Source of the DNA: Amycolatopsis orientalis DSM 40040 = KCTC 9412
GTDB taxonomy: Bacteria; Actinomycetota; Actinomycetes; Mycobacteriales; Pseudonocardiaceae
Direction of reading: 5' to 3'
DNA length: 64,000 nucleotides
Assembly (NCBI RefSeq): GCF_000478275.1
Contig: NZ_ASJB01000069.1
Span: 62,001-126,000 of the forward strand
Part shown: positions 44,570-52,926 of the stretch, piece after piece
How the letters are laid out: each line of letters opens with the position of its first letter
How positions within the stretch are numbered: the first letter of the stretch is position 1
Position numbers and translations under genes: made by a program
The notes under the pieces: model-generated
Told to the model about the DNA's origin: nothing
Seen by the model: the letters and a program-made list of their open reading frames with translations, nothing else
Database searches by the model: none

Positions 44570-45834
44570 CCAGCTGGATCCGGTGGCAGGACTCGCTGTG
44601 GCCGTCCCCAGGGGACGGGCGGGCGCCGCGGCGGCCGTGGGGTGGCCGGATCGAACGTTCCCTGCCGTACGCGCTGCTGGCGCTGAGCACGGCACTGAGC
44701 TTGCTGCTCTCCGGCAACGATCCCGCCGTCACCTTGAAACTGGCGGGGATCGCCGCGGCCTGGCTGCTGGTGTCCTTCACCCTCGTCCCGGCCCGGTGGG
44801 CCGGACATCCGGTGGTCGTCGCGGTGTCCTTCACCGGGCTCGTCGCGATCGCCGCGGTGCTCGAAGCGCACGACACGGTGTTCCTCATCTTCATGATCGC
44901 CGGGTTCTTCGACGCGATGCGGCTGCGGCCCGCCCCGCTCGCGCTGGCCGGGGTCTTCGTGGTTTCCGCGCTGATCAACACGCTGCCCAACGGCGGGCCG
45001 ATCCAGGCGTTCGCCGAGCAGCCCGCGTTGTGGCTCGTGGTCACGCTGGTGCAGACAGCCGCCATCGGGGGCGGCGGGCTCGTCTCGGCGGCGATGGCGC
45101 GTCAGCACGCGGAACGCAAACGCGTACTCGACGAACTCGCCGCCGCGCAGGAGGAGAACGCCGGGCTGCAGCGGCAATTGCTGGACCAGGCCAGGGAAGC
45201 CGGTGTCCTCGACGAGCGCCAGCGGCTGAGCCAGGAAATCCACGACACGCTCGCCCAGGGCTTCACCGGGATCATCACCCAGCTGGAGGCGGCCGCGGAG
45301 GCGAACGGCGATCCCGCGGAATGGCAGCGGCACGTCGGCACCGCGATGGCGCTGGCGCGCGAGAACCTGACGGCCGCACGGCGTTCGGTGCGCGCGCTCG
45401 GCCCCCAGCCGCTGGCGGGCGCGACCCTGCCGGACGCGCTCGACGAGGTCTCCCGGCTGTGGGGCGAGCGGACCGGCGTCGAGGTCCGCTTCACCACCAC
45501 CGGGACCGCGCGGGCACTGCACCCCGAGATCGAGGCGACCCTGCTGCGGATCACGCAGGAGGCACTGGCCAACGTCGAGAAGCACGCCGCCGCCACGATC
45601 GTGGGGCTCACGTTGTCGTACATGGCCGATCAGGTGACCATCGACGTCCGGGACGACGGCCGGGGATTCGATCCCGGCGTGGTCGTCTCTTCCGGTGAGG
45701 GCGGGTTCGGCGTCCCTGGGATGCGCGCCCGGGTCGCCCGGCTGGCCGGCACTTTGCACCTCGAATCCGAGCCGGGCGGCGGGACGGCCGTTTCGGCCAA
45801 CCTTCCCGCCATCGCACTGGAGGCCCGTCCATGA
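44566..45834 (+). CDS. sensor histidine kinase, NarL/DesK type
   Basis: 422 residues. Residues ~35-180 hold five or six membrane helices as the sensor (LPYALLALSTALSLLLSGN; FLIFMIAGFFDAMRLRPAPL). A short coiled coil (ERKRVLDELAAAQEENAGLQ) leads to the HisKA_3 phosphoacceptor His226 in QRLSQEIHDTLAQGFTGI, and the HATPase has the DVRDDGRGFDP and GGFGVPGMRARVARL boxes. The ATG overlaps the stop of the second GT39 gene and its own stop overlaps the response regulator (ATGA at both ends). The membrane sensor probably reads the state of the envelope, perhaps the product of the GT39 pair. Confidence 0.93.
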   Translation: MTSWIRWQDSLWPSPGDGRAPRRPWGGRIERSLPYALLALSTALSLLLSGNDPAVTLKLAGIAAAWLLVSFTLVPARWAGHPVVVAVSFTGLVAIAAVLEAHDTVFLIFMIAGFFDAMRLRPAPLALAGVFVVSALINTLPNGGPIQAFAEQPALWLVVTLVQTAAIGGGGLVSAAMARQHAERKRVLDELAAAQEENAGLQRQLLDQAREAGVLDERQRLSQEIHDTLAQGFTGIITQLEAAAEANGDPAEWQRHVGTAMALARENLTAARRSVRALGPQPLAGATLPDALDEVSRLWGERTGVEVRFTTTGTARALHPEIEATLLRITQEALANVEKHAAATIVGLTLSYMADQVTIDVRDDGRGFDPGVVVSSGEGGFGVPGMRARVARLAGTLHLESEPGGGTAVSANLPAIALEARP

Positions 45835-46457
45835 CGATCACCTTGCTGATCACCGACGATCACCCGATCGTCCGTGACGGGCTGCGCGGGATCTTCACCG
45901 CGGACCAGGGATTCGAAGTCCTCGGCGAAGCGGCGTCCGGCGACGAAGCCGTCGCGCTGACGGAGAAACTCCGCCCCGACGTCGTGCTGATGGACCTGCG
46001 GATGCCGGGCTCCGGCGGGGTGGCCGCGATCGCGGAACTGGCGAAACGCGGCAACCCCGCGCGGATCCTCGTGCTGACGACCTACGACACCGACACCGAC
46101 GTCGTCCCTGCGATCGAGGCCGGCGCGACCGGCTACCTGCTCAAGGACGCTCCGCGCGAGGAACTCTTCCGTGCCGTGCGCGCCACGGCGCGCGGGGAAG
46201 CCGTGCTCTCCCCCGCCGTCGCCGACCTGATCATGGGCAGGATGCGCGCGCCCGCGCCGGAACCGTTGAGCCGCCGGGAGATCGAGGTCCTCACGCTGAT
46301 CTCGCGGGGTTCGACCAACAAGGAGGCCGCGAAACAGCTGTTCATCAGCGAGGCCACCGTGAAGACGCACCTCGTGCACGCCTACGCGAAGCTCGGGGTG
46401 AAGGACCGGGCGGCCGCCGTCGCGACCGCTTTCGAACGGGGGCTCCTCGGGAGCTGA
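45831..46457 (+). CDS. NarL/LuxR-family response regulator
   Basis: 208 residues. The receiver has the acidic pair ITDDHP, phosphoacceptor Asp55 in VVLMDLRMPG, Thr/Lys in VLVLTTYDTD and GYLLKDAPREEL. The C-terminal LuxR-type helix-turn-helix is LSRREIEVLTLISRGSTNKE...TVKTHLVHAYAKLGV. It is the partner of the histidine kinase whose stop it overlaps by four bases, and probably controls its own operon including the GT39 genes. The convergent coaE stop is only three bases away, with no terminator. Confidence 0.95.
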   Translation: MTITLLITDDHPIVRDGLRGIFTADQGFEVLGEAASGDEAVALTEKLRPDVVLMDLRMPGSGGVAAIAELAKRGNPARILVLTTYDTDTDVVPAIEAGATGYLLKDAPREELFRAVRATARGEAVLSPAVADLIMGRMRAPAPEPLSRREIEVLTLISRGSTNKEAAKQLFISEATVKTHLVHAYAKLGVKDRAAAVATAFERGLLGS

Positions 46458-46460
46458 GCC

Positions 46461-47645
46461 CTACGGCGTCCAGCCCGTCGACTCGGCCCACGCGGCGGCC
46501 CGGACGAAGGCCCCGTCGATCCAGTCCTGCTTGTCGTCGGTGTACCGCTCGAAACTTCCGTCGCCGGCGTGCTTCGCGGCCATTGCGTGTTTGACCGCCG
46601 CGTAGGCGTCCCGCTCGTCCGGGTTCTGGCGCAGCCACTCCGGGAACAGCAGCGCGAGCCGCCAGGCAGGCGTCTCCTGCGACCGGACGTGCAGGTTGAC
46701 CGGGCGGCGGGGGTCGCCGCCGAAGTGGAACCGTTTCGCCCAGGTGCCCTCTTCGCCGTGCGCGTCGTCGAACCAGTCGCCTTCCGCGCGCGGGAAGCCG
46801 GCGTCGGAGAGGGCGTCCGCCAGCGCGTCAGCGTCGTCCAAAGTGGACACGGTGAGCTGGAGGTCGAGGATGTCCTTGGCCGGCAGGCCGGGCACGGAGG
46901 TCGAACCGATGTGGTCGGCCCGCACGGCCCTGTCCGCGGCCGCCACGCGGATCCGCGCGAGCGCCCGCTCGGCCTGCGCCGGCCAGGTCTCGTCGTACGG
47001 CGCGACCTTCGGCGCCATCGGCGGGCGCGGCTTGCGGAGGCGCACGTTGGCCTCGAACGGGGTCAGCCTGTCGGCCCACAACGCGTCGACGTCGGCGAGC
47101 ACGATGTCGGCCGCTCCGCTGTTGTCGAGCCAGACGTCGGCCACGGCCCGGCGCTGGTCGGTGGTGGCCTGCGCCTTGATCCTGGCGCGCGCGTCGGTCT
47201 CGGCCATCCCCCGGGACTCGACGAGACGGCGGACGCGGACCTCCTCCGGAGCGTCGACCATGACGACGAGGTGGTACATCGGCGCGAGTCCGCCTTCGAC
47301 GAGCAGCGGGATGTCGTGCACGATGATCGCGTCCGGCGCGGCGCCCGCCATCAGCTCGGCCGTCCGGGCGCCGACCTTCGGGTGGACGATCGAGTTCAGC
47401 CGCTTGCGGGACTCCTCGTCGGCGAAGGCCTTGGCGGCGAGCGCGGCACGATCGAGTGAACCGTCGGCCGCGAGGATGTCCTCCCCGAACGCCTCGACGA
47501 GCTCGGCGAGGCCCGGTGTCCCCGGCTCGACGACCTCCCTGGCGATCTTGTCGGAGTCGATGAGGACGGCACCGTGCTCGGAAAGCCGGTTCGCCACCGT
47601 TGATTTTCCAGCGCCGATCCCGCCGGTCAGGCCCACACGCAACAT
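46461..47645 (-). CDS. coaE: dephospho-CoA kinase fused to a GrpB domain
   Basis: 394 residues. Residues 1-200 are dephospho-CoA kinase, the last step of coenzyme A synthesis: P-loop GLTGGIGAGKSTVANRL, DSDKIAREVV, VHDIPLLVEGGLAPMY and the LID-region arginines (VRVRRLVESRGMAETDARAR). Residues ~225-390 form a GrpB/nucleotidyltransferase-like domain (VAPYDETWPAQAERALARI; HIGSTSVPGLPAKDILDLQL), as in the mycobacterial enzyme, of unsettled function. ATG at 47645 is preceded by TAGGCT seven bases upstream (leaderless); a longer frame to 47768 lacks support. It neighbours rpsA and uvrB as in other actinobacteria. Confidence 0.95.
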   Translation of the reverse strand: MLRVGLTGGIGAGKSTVANRLSEHGAVLIDSDKIAREVVEPGTPGLAELVEAFGEDILAADGSLDRAALAAKAFADEESRKRLNSIVHPKVGARTAELMAGAAPDAIIVHDIPLLVEGGLAPMYHLVVMVDAPEEVRVRRLVESRGMAETDARARIKAQATTDQRRAVADVWLDNSGAADIVLADVDALWADRLTPFEANVRLRKPRPPMAPKVAPYDETWPAQAERALARIRVAAADRAVRADHIGSTSVPGLPAKDILDLQLTVSTLDDADALADALSDAGFPRAEGDWFDDAHGEEGTWAKRFHFGGDPRRPVNLHVRSQETPAWRLALLFPEWLRQNPDERDAYAAVKHAMAAKHAGDGSFERYTDDKQDWIDGAFVRAAAWAESTGWTP

Positions 47646-47841
47646 GACGATCAGCCTAGTGCGCGACCTCGGGCGATCGCACAGGGTCAGGGAAGGTACA
47701 CATCCGGCACAGAAGGATGCAAAAGGCAAGATCATCGTGACGCGTGACTCAACCTTTATGGGTGACACGCCGGTCGGTTACGCGGCTTCAGGGGCTCGAT
47801 TGCGTACCGTGCGCGGCGAAGGTAGCCCACACGGAGGAAAG

Positions 47842-48066
47842 ATGGCAGACGGGAAGCACGCCGGAAGGCACCGGCTCGGTTCGCCGGGGCTGGTGCACTG
47901 TGTCCTCCATCGTCCCGTGGCCGAGGCCCTCGCCGAATATCGGCGCACGTGGCTGAGCGCGCTCCTGGTTCCCGCCAAGCACAGCTTCGCCGGACTCCGC
48001 CGCAAGGCCCGCGCCGCGGCACTCGAACGCATCTGGGTCCCGGCCGTCCGGCCCGTCACCTCCTGA
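47842..48066 (+). CDS. small basic hypothetical protein
   Basis: 74 residues from an ATG at 47842 with an excellent ribosome site (GGAGG at 47833-47837, four to five bases upstream). The protein is basic and amphipathic (HRPVAEALAEYRRTWLSALL; KHSFAGLRRKARAAALERIW) with one Cys, no signal peptide and no recognised domain; it could associate with membrane or nucleic acid. It is divergent from coaE and ends 24 bases before a long hairpin that also faces rpsA. The ribosome site and the neighbouring terminator argue for a real gene; its small size leaves doubt. Confidence 0.55.
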   Translation: MADGKHAGRHRLGSPGLVHCVLHRPVAEALAEYRRTWLSALLVPAKHSFAGLRRKARAAALERIWVPAVRPVTS

Positions 48067-48090
48067 CGCCCTCTCCCGCTCCCCCTCTCC

Positions 48091-48153
48091 GCGTCTCGTC
48101 CTCTAAATGCGGTACTTGTCATGCGCAAGTACCGCATTTAGAGGACGAAATGC
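48091..48153. repeat. long intergenic hairpin, CGTCCTCT family, copy 2
   Basis: TCGTCCTCTAAATGCGGTAC plus TTG (48096-48118) pairs perfectly with 48126-48148 around a seven-base loop, and the stem continues imperfectly outward to 48091 and 48153. The outer arm is the same as at 36974-37037. It lies after the small gene at 47842 and before the separate rpsA terminator. Confidence 0.8.
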
Positions 48154-48180
48154 GGGGAGGTCCTGGACGGGCGCAAGAAA

Positions 48181-48211
48181 GCGGCCCCGGTCCGTGGTGG
48201 ACCGGGGCCGC
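48181..48211 (-). terminator. terminator of rpsA
   Basis: Perfect 13-bp stem GCGGCCCCGGTCC / GGACCGGGGCCGC with a GTGGT loop; on the minus strand it is followed by TTTCTT. It begins 31 bases after the rpsA stop. Confidence 0.9.
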
Positions 48212-48241
48212 TGTCTGTCAGCTACTGGCTGAGCGCCTGGA

Positions 48242-49741
48242 TCACGCGCCGCCCGACAGCTTCTCGCGGAGAGCCGCGAGCTGCTCGTCGCTGGCGAGCG
48301 TGCCACCGCTCTTGGCCTCGGCCGGAGCGGAGGTGTAGCTCTGCTCGCCCGAGTCGCTCGAGGTGACACCGGTCGCGGCGTCCGCAGCGGCCTCGGCGTC
48401 GGCCTCGGCGGCCTTCTGGACCTGCTTCATGTGAGCCTCGTAGCGGGTGTGAGCCTCGGCGTACTGACGCTCCCACTCCTCACGCTGCTTGTCGAAGCCT
48501 TCCTGCCACTCCTGGGTGTCCGGGTCGAAGCCTTCGGGGTAGATGTAGTTGCCCTCGGCGTCGTACTCGGCGGCCATGCCGTACTGAGTGGGGTCGAACT
48601 CGGTCTCCGGCGTGACGCCCTCGTTCGCCTGCTTCAGCGACAGCGAGATGCGACGACGCTCGAGGTCGATGTCGATGACCTTGACCATCACGTCGCCGTT
48701 GACCTGGACGACCTGCTCCGGGATCTCCACGTGGCGCTCGGCCAGCTCGGAGATGTGCACCAGGCCCTCGATGCCCTCCTCGACGCGCACGAACGCACCG
48801 AACGGGACGAGCTTGGTGACCTTGCCCGGCACGATCTGGCCGATCGCGTGGGTGCGGGCGAACTGACGCCACGGGTCTTCCTGGGTCGCCTTCAGCGACA
48901 GCGAGACGCGCTCGCGGTCCATGTCGACGTCCAGAACCTCGACCGTGACCTCCTGGCCGACCTCGACGACCTCGGACGGGTGGTCGATGTGCTTCCAGGA
49001 CAGCTCGGAGACGTGCACCAGGCCGTCGACGCCACCCAGGTCCACGAAGGCACCGAAGTTGACGATGGACGACACGACGCCCTTGCGGACCTGGCCCTTG
49101 GCGAGCGCGTTGAGGAACTCGCTGCGCACCTCGGACTGGGTCTGCTCCAGGTAGGCACGGCGGGACAGGACCACGTTGTTGCGGTTCTTGTCCAGCTCGA
49201 TGATCTTCGCCTCGAGCTCGCGGCCGACGTACGGCTGCAGGTCGCGGACGCGGCGCATCTCGACCAGCGACGCGGGCAGGAAGCCGCGCAGGCCGATGTC
49301 CAGGATGAGGCCGCCCTTGACGACCTCGATGACGGTGCCCTTGACGGGCTCGTCCTTCTCCTTGAGCTCCTCGATCGTGCCCCAGGCGCGCTCGTACTGC
49401 GCACGCTTCTTGGACAGGATCAGACGGCCTTCCTTGTCCTCCTTCTGGAGAACGAGGGCTTCGACCTCATCGCCGACGGTGACAACCTCAGCCGGGTCGA
49501 CATCGTGCTTGATGGAGAGCTCGCGCGAGGGGATGACACCCTCGGTCTTGTAGCCGATGTCGAGCAGGACCTCGTCGCGGTCGACCTTGACGATGGTGCC
49601 TTCAACGATGTCGCCATCGTTGAAGTACTTGATCGTCTTGTCGATCGCTGCGAGGAAGTCTTCCTCCGACCCGATGTCGTTGATAGCGACTTGCTGGGGC
49701 CCAGTGGGGGCGGTCGGGGCGGTGGCGGTGTCGGTCGTCAT
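48242..49741 (-). CDS. rpsA: 30S ribosomal protein S1
   Basis: 499 residues, four S1 RNA-binding domains as usual in actinobacteria, rather than six as in E. coli: at about residues 35-105 (GDIVEGTIVKVDRDEVLLDI), 120-190 (VKGTVIEVVKGGLILDIGLR), 205-275 (VRKGVVSSIVNFGAFVDLGG) and 290-360 (IVPGKVTKLVPFGAFVRVEE). An acidic, less ordered C-terminus ends in the conserved LASDEQLAALREKLSGGA. S1 binds mRNA for translation initiation and also tmRNA. ATG at 49741. The upstream region of about 300 bases suggests a long regulated leader. It ends with a strong terminator at 48181-48211. Confidence 0.97.
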   Translation of the reverse strand: MTTDTATAPTAPTGPQQVAINDIGSEEDFLAAIDKTIKYFNDGDIVEGTIVKVDRDEVLLDIGYKTEGVIPSRELSIKHDVDPAEVVTVGDEVEALVLQKEDKEGRLILSKKRAQYERAWGTIEELKEKDEPVKGTVIEVVKGGLILDIGLRGFLPASLVEMRRVRDLQPYVGRELEAKIIELDKNRNNVVLSRRAYLEQTQSEVRSEFLNALAKGQVRKGVVSSIVNFGAFVDLGGVDGLVHVSELSWKHIDHPSEVVEVGQEVTVEVLDVDMDRERVSLSLKATQEDPWRQFARTHAIGQIVPGKVTKLVPFGAFVRVEEGIEGLVHISELAERHVEIPEQVVQVNGDVMVKVIDIDLERRRISLSLKQANEGVTPETEFDPTQYGMAAEYDAEGNYIYPEGFDPDTQEWQEGFDKQREEWERQYAEAHTRYEAHMKQVQKAAEADAEAAADAATGVTSSDSGEQSYTSAPAEAKSGGTLASDEQLAALREKLSGGA

Positions 49742-50045
49742 TAGGCGGGTTGCTCCGGTGGATGGGAAGTAGTGGGTTTGCAGTTAGGGCACCATGGGCT
49801 CTTCCGGCATGAGGTGACCACATGAGCAAACGTCCACAGGGAACGACCGCGAGCATCACCGCATCCGGTACGCGACCCCCTGACCCGGACGCTGAGCGAA
49901 CCGGGGGAAAGAGTAGCGCGAACCCACTGCGCTAACAGATATCCTACGCGGCCCCCTGTACACGGCACAATCAGGGTCACACCCGCGATCACAGCGGGCG
50001 GACGATCTGGGCCGCGAAGCCCTGACCTGGGGAAAGGATATCGGT
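49742..50045. other. 304-base divergent intergenic region of rpsA and methyltransferase
   Basis: Part of this must be the rpsA promoter and leader. On the minus strand a TACTCT element near 49914-49919 with TGTTAG 16 bases upstream is the best candidate promoter, which would give an rpsA leader of about 165 bases. The start-side segment (49780-49860) has no obvious hairpin. On the plus strand GGGGAAAGGA (about 50027-50036) is the ribosome site of the methyltransferase. No RNA gene was recognised. Confidence 0.45.
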
Positions 50046-50909
50046 TTGAGTCAGCAGTCCGCCGCCGAGCGGGAAACGGCGGCCGAACGGCACGCGCACG
50101 CCGAGGAGCGGCTCGGCACCGCGGGGGTCGCCTACCGGGCGGTCTCGGCACCGGAGGCGACGGCCGCGAACCTGGCCTGGTGGGACGCCGACGCCGACGA
50201 CTACCAGGCGACCCACGGCGGCTTCCTCGGCGACGCGGACTTCGTCTGGTGCCCGGAGGGCGTCCGCGAGGCCGACGTCGCACTTCTGGGTGAAGTCGGC
50301 GGCAAGCGGATCCTCGAGGTCGGCTGCGGGCAGGCGGCCTGTTCGCGCTGGCTCGCCACGCAGGGCGCCGAAGCGGTGGCGACCGATCTGTCCGCGGGCA
50401 TGCTCCGGCACGCGCGGGAAGGCAACGTCCGGACCGGCCCCGCCGTCCCGCTCGTGCAGGCGACGGCGGAGTCGCTCCCCTTCGCCGACGCGAGCTTCGA
50501 CGCGGCGTGCTCGGCCTTCGGCGCGATCCCGTTCGTGGCGTCGGTGGACGTCGTGTTCGCCGAAGTGCACCGGATACTCCGGCCGGGGGCCCGGTGGGTG
50601 TTCTCGGTGACCCATCCGATGCGCTGGATCTTCCCCGACGATCCCGGACCGCAGGGCCTCACCGTCACCCAGCCGTATTTCGACCGCACCCCGTACGTCG
50701 AGGTCGACGACGAGGGCGTCGCGACCTACGTCGAGTACCACCGCACCATCGGCGACTACGTCCGCGCACTCGCCGACGCCGGTTTCACCCTCACGGACCT
50801 CATCGAGCCCGCCTGGCCGGAGGGCCACTCGCGGACCTGGGGGCAGTGGAGCCCGTTGCGCGGCAAGCTCTTCCCCGGCACGGCGATCTTCTGCACCCAG
50901 CGGGGATGA
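50046..50909 (+). CDS. class I SAM-dependent methyltransferase
   Basis: 287 residues. The Rossmann core is ILEVGCGQAACSRWLATQGA (motif I) with ATDLSAGMLRHARE, AESLPFADASFDAACSAFGA (motif II/III, UbiE-like) and VHRILRPGARWVFSVTHPMR. Methyl acceptor unknown. The start is a TTG at 50046 with a purine-rich ribosome site; no ATG lies earlier in a sensible position. Its stop overlaps the next gene by four bases (ATGA, 50906-50909), so it is the first gene of a unit with at least one GNAT acetyltransferase. Confidence 0.88.
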   Translation: MSQQSAAERETAAERHAHAEERLGTAGVAYRAVSAPEATAANLAWWDADADDYQATHGGFLGDADFVWCPEGVREADVALLGEVGGKRILEVGCGQAACSRWLATQGAEAVATDLSAGMLRHAREGNVRTGPAVPLVQATAESLPFADASFDAACSAFGAIPFVASVDVVFAEVHRILRPGARWVFSVTHPMRWIFPDDPGPQGLTVTQPYFDRTPYVEVDDEGVATYVEYHRTIGDYVRALADAGFTLTDLIEPAWPEGHSRTWGQWSPLRGKLFPGTAIFCTQRG

Positions 50910-51808
50910 CGCGGCAGGCGGATCCGCAGGCCGCGCGCTTCGCCGCGCTCGATCCGCTGCTCCCGCCACCGCCGCCGCTCCCGCCCGGCGACCCCGTCGA
51001 GGCGGGCGGCGCGGTCGGGACGATCGCGCATCTGCGGTTCCCGGTCGGTTCGTGGCAACGGCTCTGGAGCCCGGCTCATCTGCAGATCCTCTCCGCGATC
51101 CTCCCCGCTGACGCCGGCGCGGGGATGAACGCGCTGCTCTCCGTGTGGCGCGCGCGGATCGCGCTCGCCGCCGCCGAACCGGATTCGTCGTGCACGGTCA
51201 CCTGGCCCAGCCGCGACGTCGTGGTGGCACGCGCCCTGCTCGACCACGGGCTCGCACCGCAACTGGCGCTGGCGGTCCGCGCGCCGTCCCCCGGCGACGG
51301 GCACACGGTTCCCGGGGTGACCGTCCGGGAGTCCACCGGCGGCGATCTGGAGGAGATCGTCGATCTCCGGTTCGAGGAACTCCGCTACACCTCGTTCGTC
51401 GGCCATGGCGTCGTCCGGCCCGGCGCCAAGGCCTTGCTCGCCGAAGAGGTCCGCCGCGGCCTGCAGTTCGGCGGCCGGGCCTGGATCGCCGAAGAAGAAG
51501 GGGTCACCGTCGGGATGGTGACCGGCGGAAAGCGCTCACCGGCCCCCGGTGACGCGCTCGCCGGACGGCTGCCGCCCGGCGAATGGGGTTACCTCGGCAC
51601 GCTCGCGGTCACCGCGGCCGCACGGGGCCGCGGGATCGGGCGCGCGCTGACCGCGGTCGCGCACGACGAACTGTTCTCGGCGTCGTCTCGCGGTACCTTC
51701 GTCTCGTACAATCCCGCCAATCCGCTGTCCCCGGTGTTCTGGCACCGGCAGGGTTATCGTCCACTATGGACGACGTGGGCGGTGAGCCCGGCCGCGGCAC
51801 TGCGGTAG
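50906..51808 (+). CDS. GNAT-family N-acetyltransferase, paralogue 1
   Basis: 300 residues. The N-terminal ~145 residues are a degenerate GNAT-like half with conserved TWPSRDVVVARALLDHGLAP; the C-terminal half has the acetyl-CoA loop LAVTAAARGRGIGRALTAVA and the ending NPANPLSPVFWHRQGYRPLW. Substrate unknown. Overlaps the methyltransferase stop (ATGA). The following gene is a close paralogue. Confidence 0.85.
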   Translation: MTRQADPQAARFAALDPLLPPPPPLPPGDPVEAGGAVGTIAHLRFPVGSWQRLWSPAHLQILSAILPADAGAGMNALLSVWRARIALAAAEPDSSCTVTWPSRDVVVARALLDHGLAPQLALAVRAPSPGDGHTVPGVTVRESTGGDLEEIVDLRFEELRYTSFVGHGVVRPGAKALLAEEVRRGLQFGGRAWIAEEEGVTVGMVTGGKRSPAPGDALAGRLPPGEWGYLGTLAVTAAARGRGIGRALTAVAHDELFSASSRGTFVSYNPANPLSPVFWHRQGYRPLWTTWAVSPAAALR

Positions 51809-51840
51809 CGGTGATCGGCGCTACGGACACTGGGGATGGA

Positions 51841-52770
51841 ATGGAACTAGAGAAGGCGTTGTTCGACGCGCACCGCACGCGGTTCGCGTCGATCGACAGG
51901 CTGCTGCCCGAGGCTCCCCCGCCGCCGGTCGTCGGCGAGCGCGTCGACGCCGCCACGGCTTCGGGGGTCCAGGTGACCGGCGTGGTGCAGCGGCAGTTGC
52001 ACGGCCCGGACGACGTCCCGCTGCTGTGGTCGGCCGCCGACGTGCGCCAGCTGTTCCCCTTCATCGGGGACACCGGCACCGAGGGGATGGACGTCCTGCT
52101 GCGTACGTGGCGGACGTGGATGGACGCCGAATCACCCGGCGAGGATTCGTCCTGTGTGGTCAATTGGCCGAGCCGCGACGCCGAGGCGATCCGCGCCTTC
52201 CTCGACCACGGGCTGGTGCCGATGTCGGCGCTCGCCGTGCGCACCGGCCGCCACCGCGAGGAACCCGCCGACGACAAGGTGGCCGTCCGCCGGGCCCGGC
52301 CGGACGACTTCGACGACGTGCTCGCGATGGCCGTGTCGACGCACGACTACATCGGGCAGGTCGCCACGCGGCACCGCCCGAACGCCGGTGCCCTGCTCGC
52401 CCCGGGGCTGGAACGCGCCCTCGACAAGGACGTCCCACTGCTGTGGCTCGCGGAGCGGGACGGCGAGATCGCCGCGTTCGCGCACGCCGCCTGGATCGCC
52501 TCGACGCCGGGGTCCGCCGAGGCCGAACTGCTCCCCCACGGCCGCTGGGGTTATGTCAACAACGTCGTCACCGTGCCCGGGCTGCGCGGGAGCGGCCTTG
52601 GGCGGGCCCTGATGTCCGTGGTGCACAAGGAGTTCGACGCCGACGGCGCGGACGGCACCTATCTCTACTACAACCCGACCAACCCGCTCTCCTCGGTGTT
52701 CTGGCACCGGCAGGGTTATCGTCCACTGTGGACGTCCTGGGAGGTCCATCCGGCTTCGGCACTCCGCTAG
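51841..52770 (+). CDS. GNAT-family N-acetyltransferase, paralogue 2
   Basis: 309 residues with the same two-half layout: NWPSRDAEAIRAFLDHGLVP, then acetyl-CoA loop VVTVPGLRGSGLGRALMSVV and NPTNPLSSVFWHRQGYRPLW. The DNA encoding the last motif is nearly identical to the same part of paralogue 1, so the duplication is recent or maintained by conversion. ATG at 51841 with a GGGGATGGA site; a GTG at 51811, three bases after the preceding stop, is the alternative. Together with the methyltransferase it forms a three-gene unit, possibly modifying one small molecule. Confidence 0.83.
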   Translation: MELEKALFDAHRTRFASIDRLLPEAPPPPVVGERVDAATASGVQVTGVVQRQLHGPDDVPLLWSAADVRQLFPFIGDTGTEGMDVLLRTWRTWMDAESPGEDSSCVVNWPSRDAEAIRAFLDHGLVPMSALAVRTGRHREEPADDKVAVRRARPDDFDDVLAMAVSTHDYIGQVATRHRPNAGALLAPGLERALDKDVPLLWLAERDGEIAAFAHAAWIASTPGSAEAELLPHGRWGYVNNVVTVPGLRGSGLGRALMSVVHKEFDADGADGTYLYYNPTNPLSSVFWHRQGYRPLWTSWEVHPASALR

Positions 52771-52866
52771 CCAAAAGCGGCGGTGTTCCGTCCGGTTTGC
52801 GGCGGTTTCGTCACCCGTGGGTGTGACGTAGGCCCCGCGCGGTTGCTCACCTCCCAGGTCAACGTT

Positions 52867-52898
52867 AACTTTTGAACTGACCAGTCAGTTTAAAAGTT
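52867..52898. promoter_or_regulatory. 32-bp TetR-type operator over the YhgE-operon promoter
   Basis: Two 15-base arms (52867-52881 and 52884-52898) match at 14 of 15 positions around a CA centre; the core is AACTGAC-CA-GTCAGTT. A GTTAAC (52864-52869) and a TTTAAA (52889-52894) lie in a -35/-10 like relation, so the dyad covers the promoter. The TetR gene at the end of the operon is the obvious binder, giving autoregulation. Confidence 0.8.
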
Positions 52899-52926
52899 CC
52901 GCGAGTCATCGACCTGGGAGTTCTTC

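Noticed and set aside
46696..47841. Upstream extension of the small protein at 47842
   Set aside because: It would be antisense to coaE; the GGAGG and ATG at 47842 define the start.
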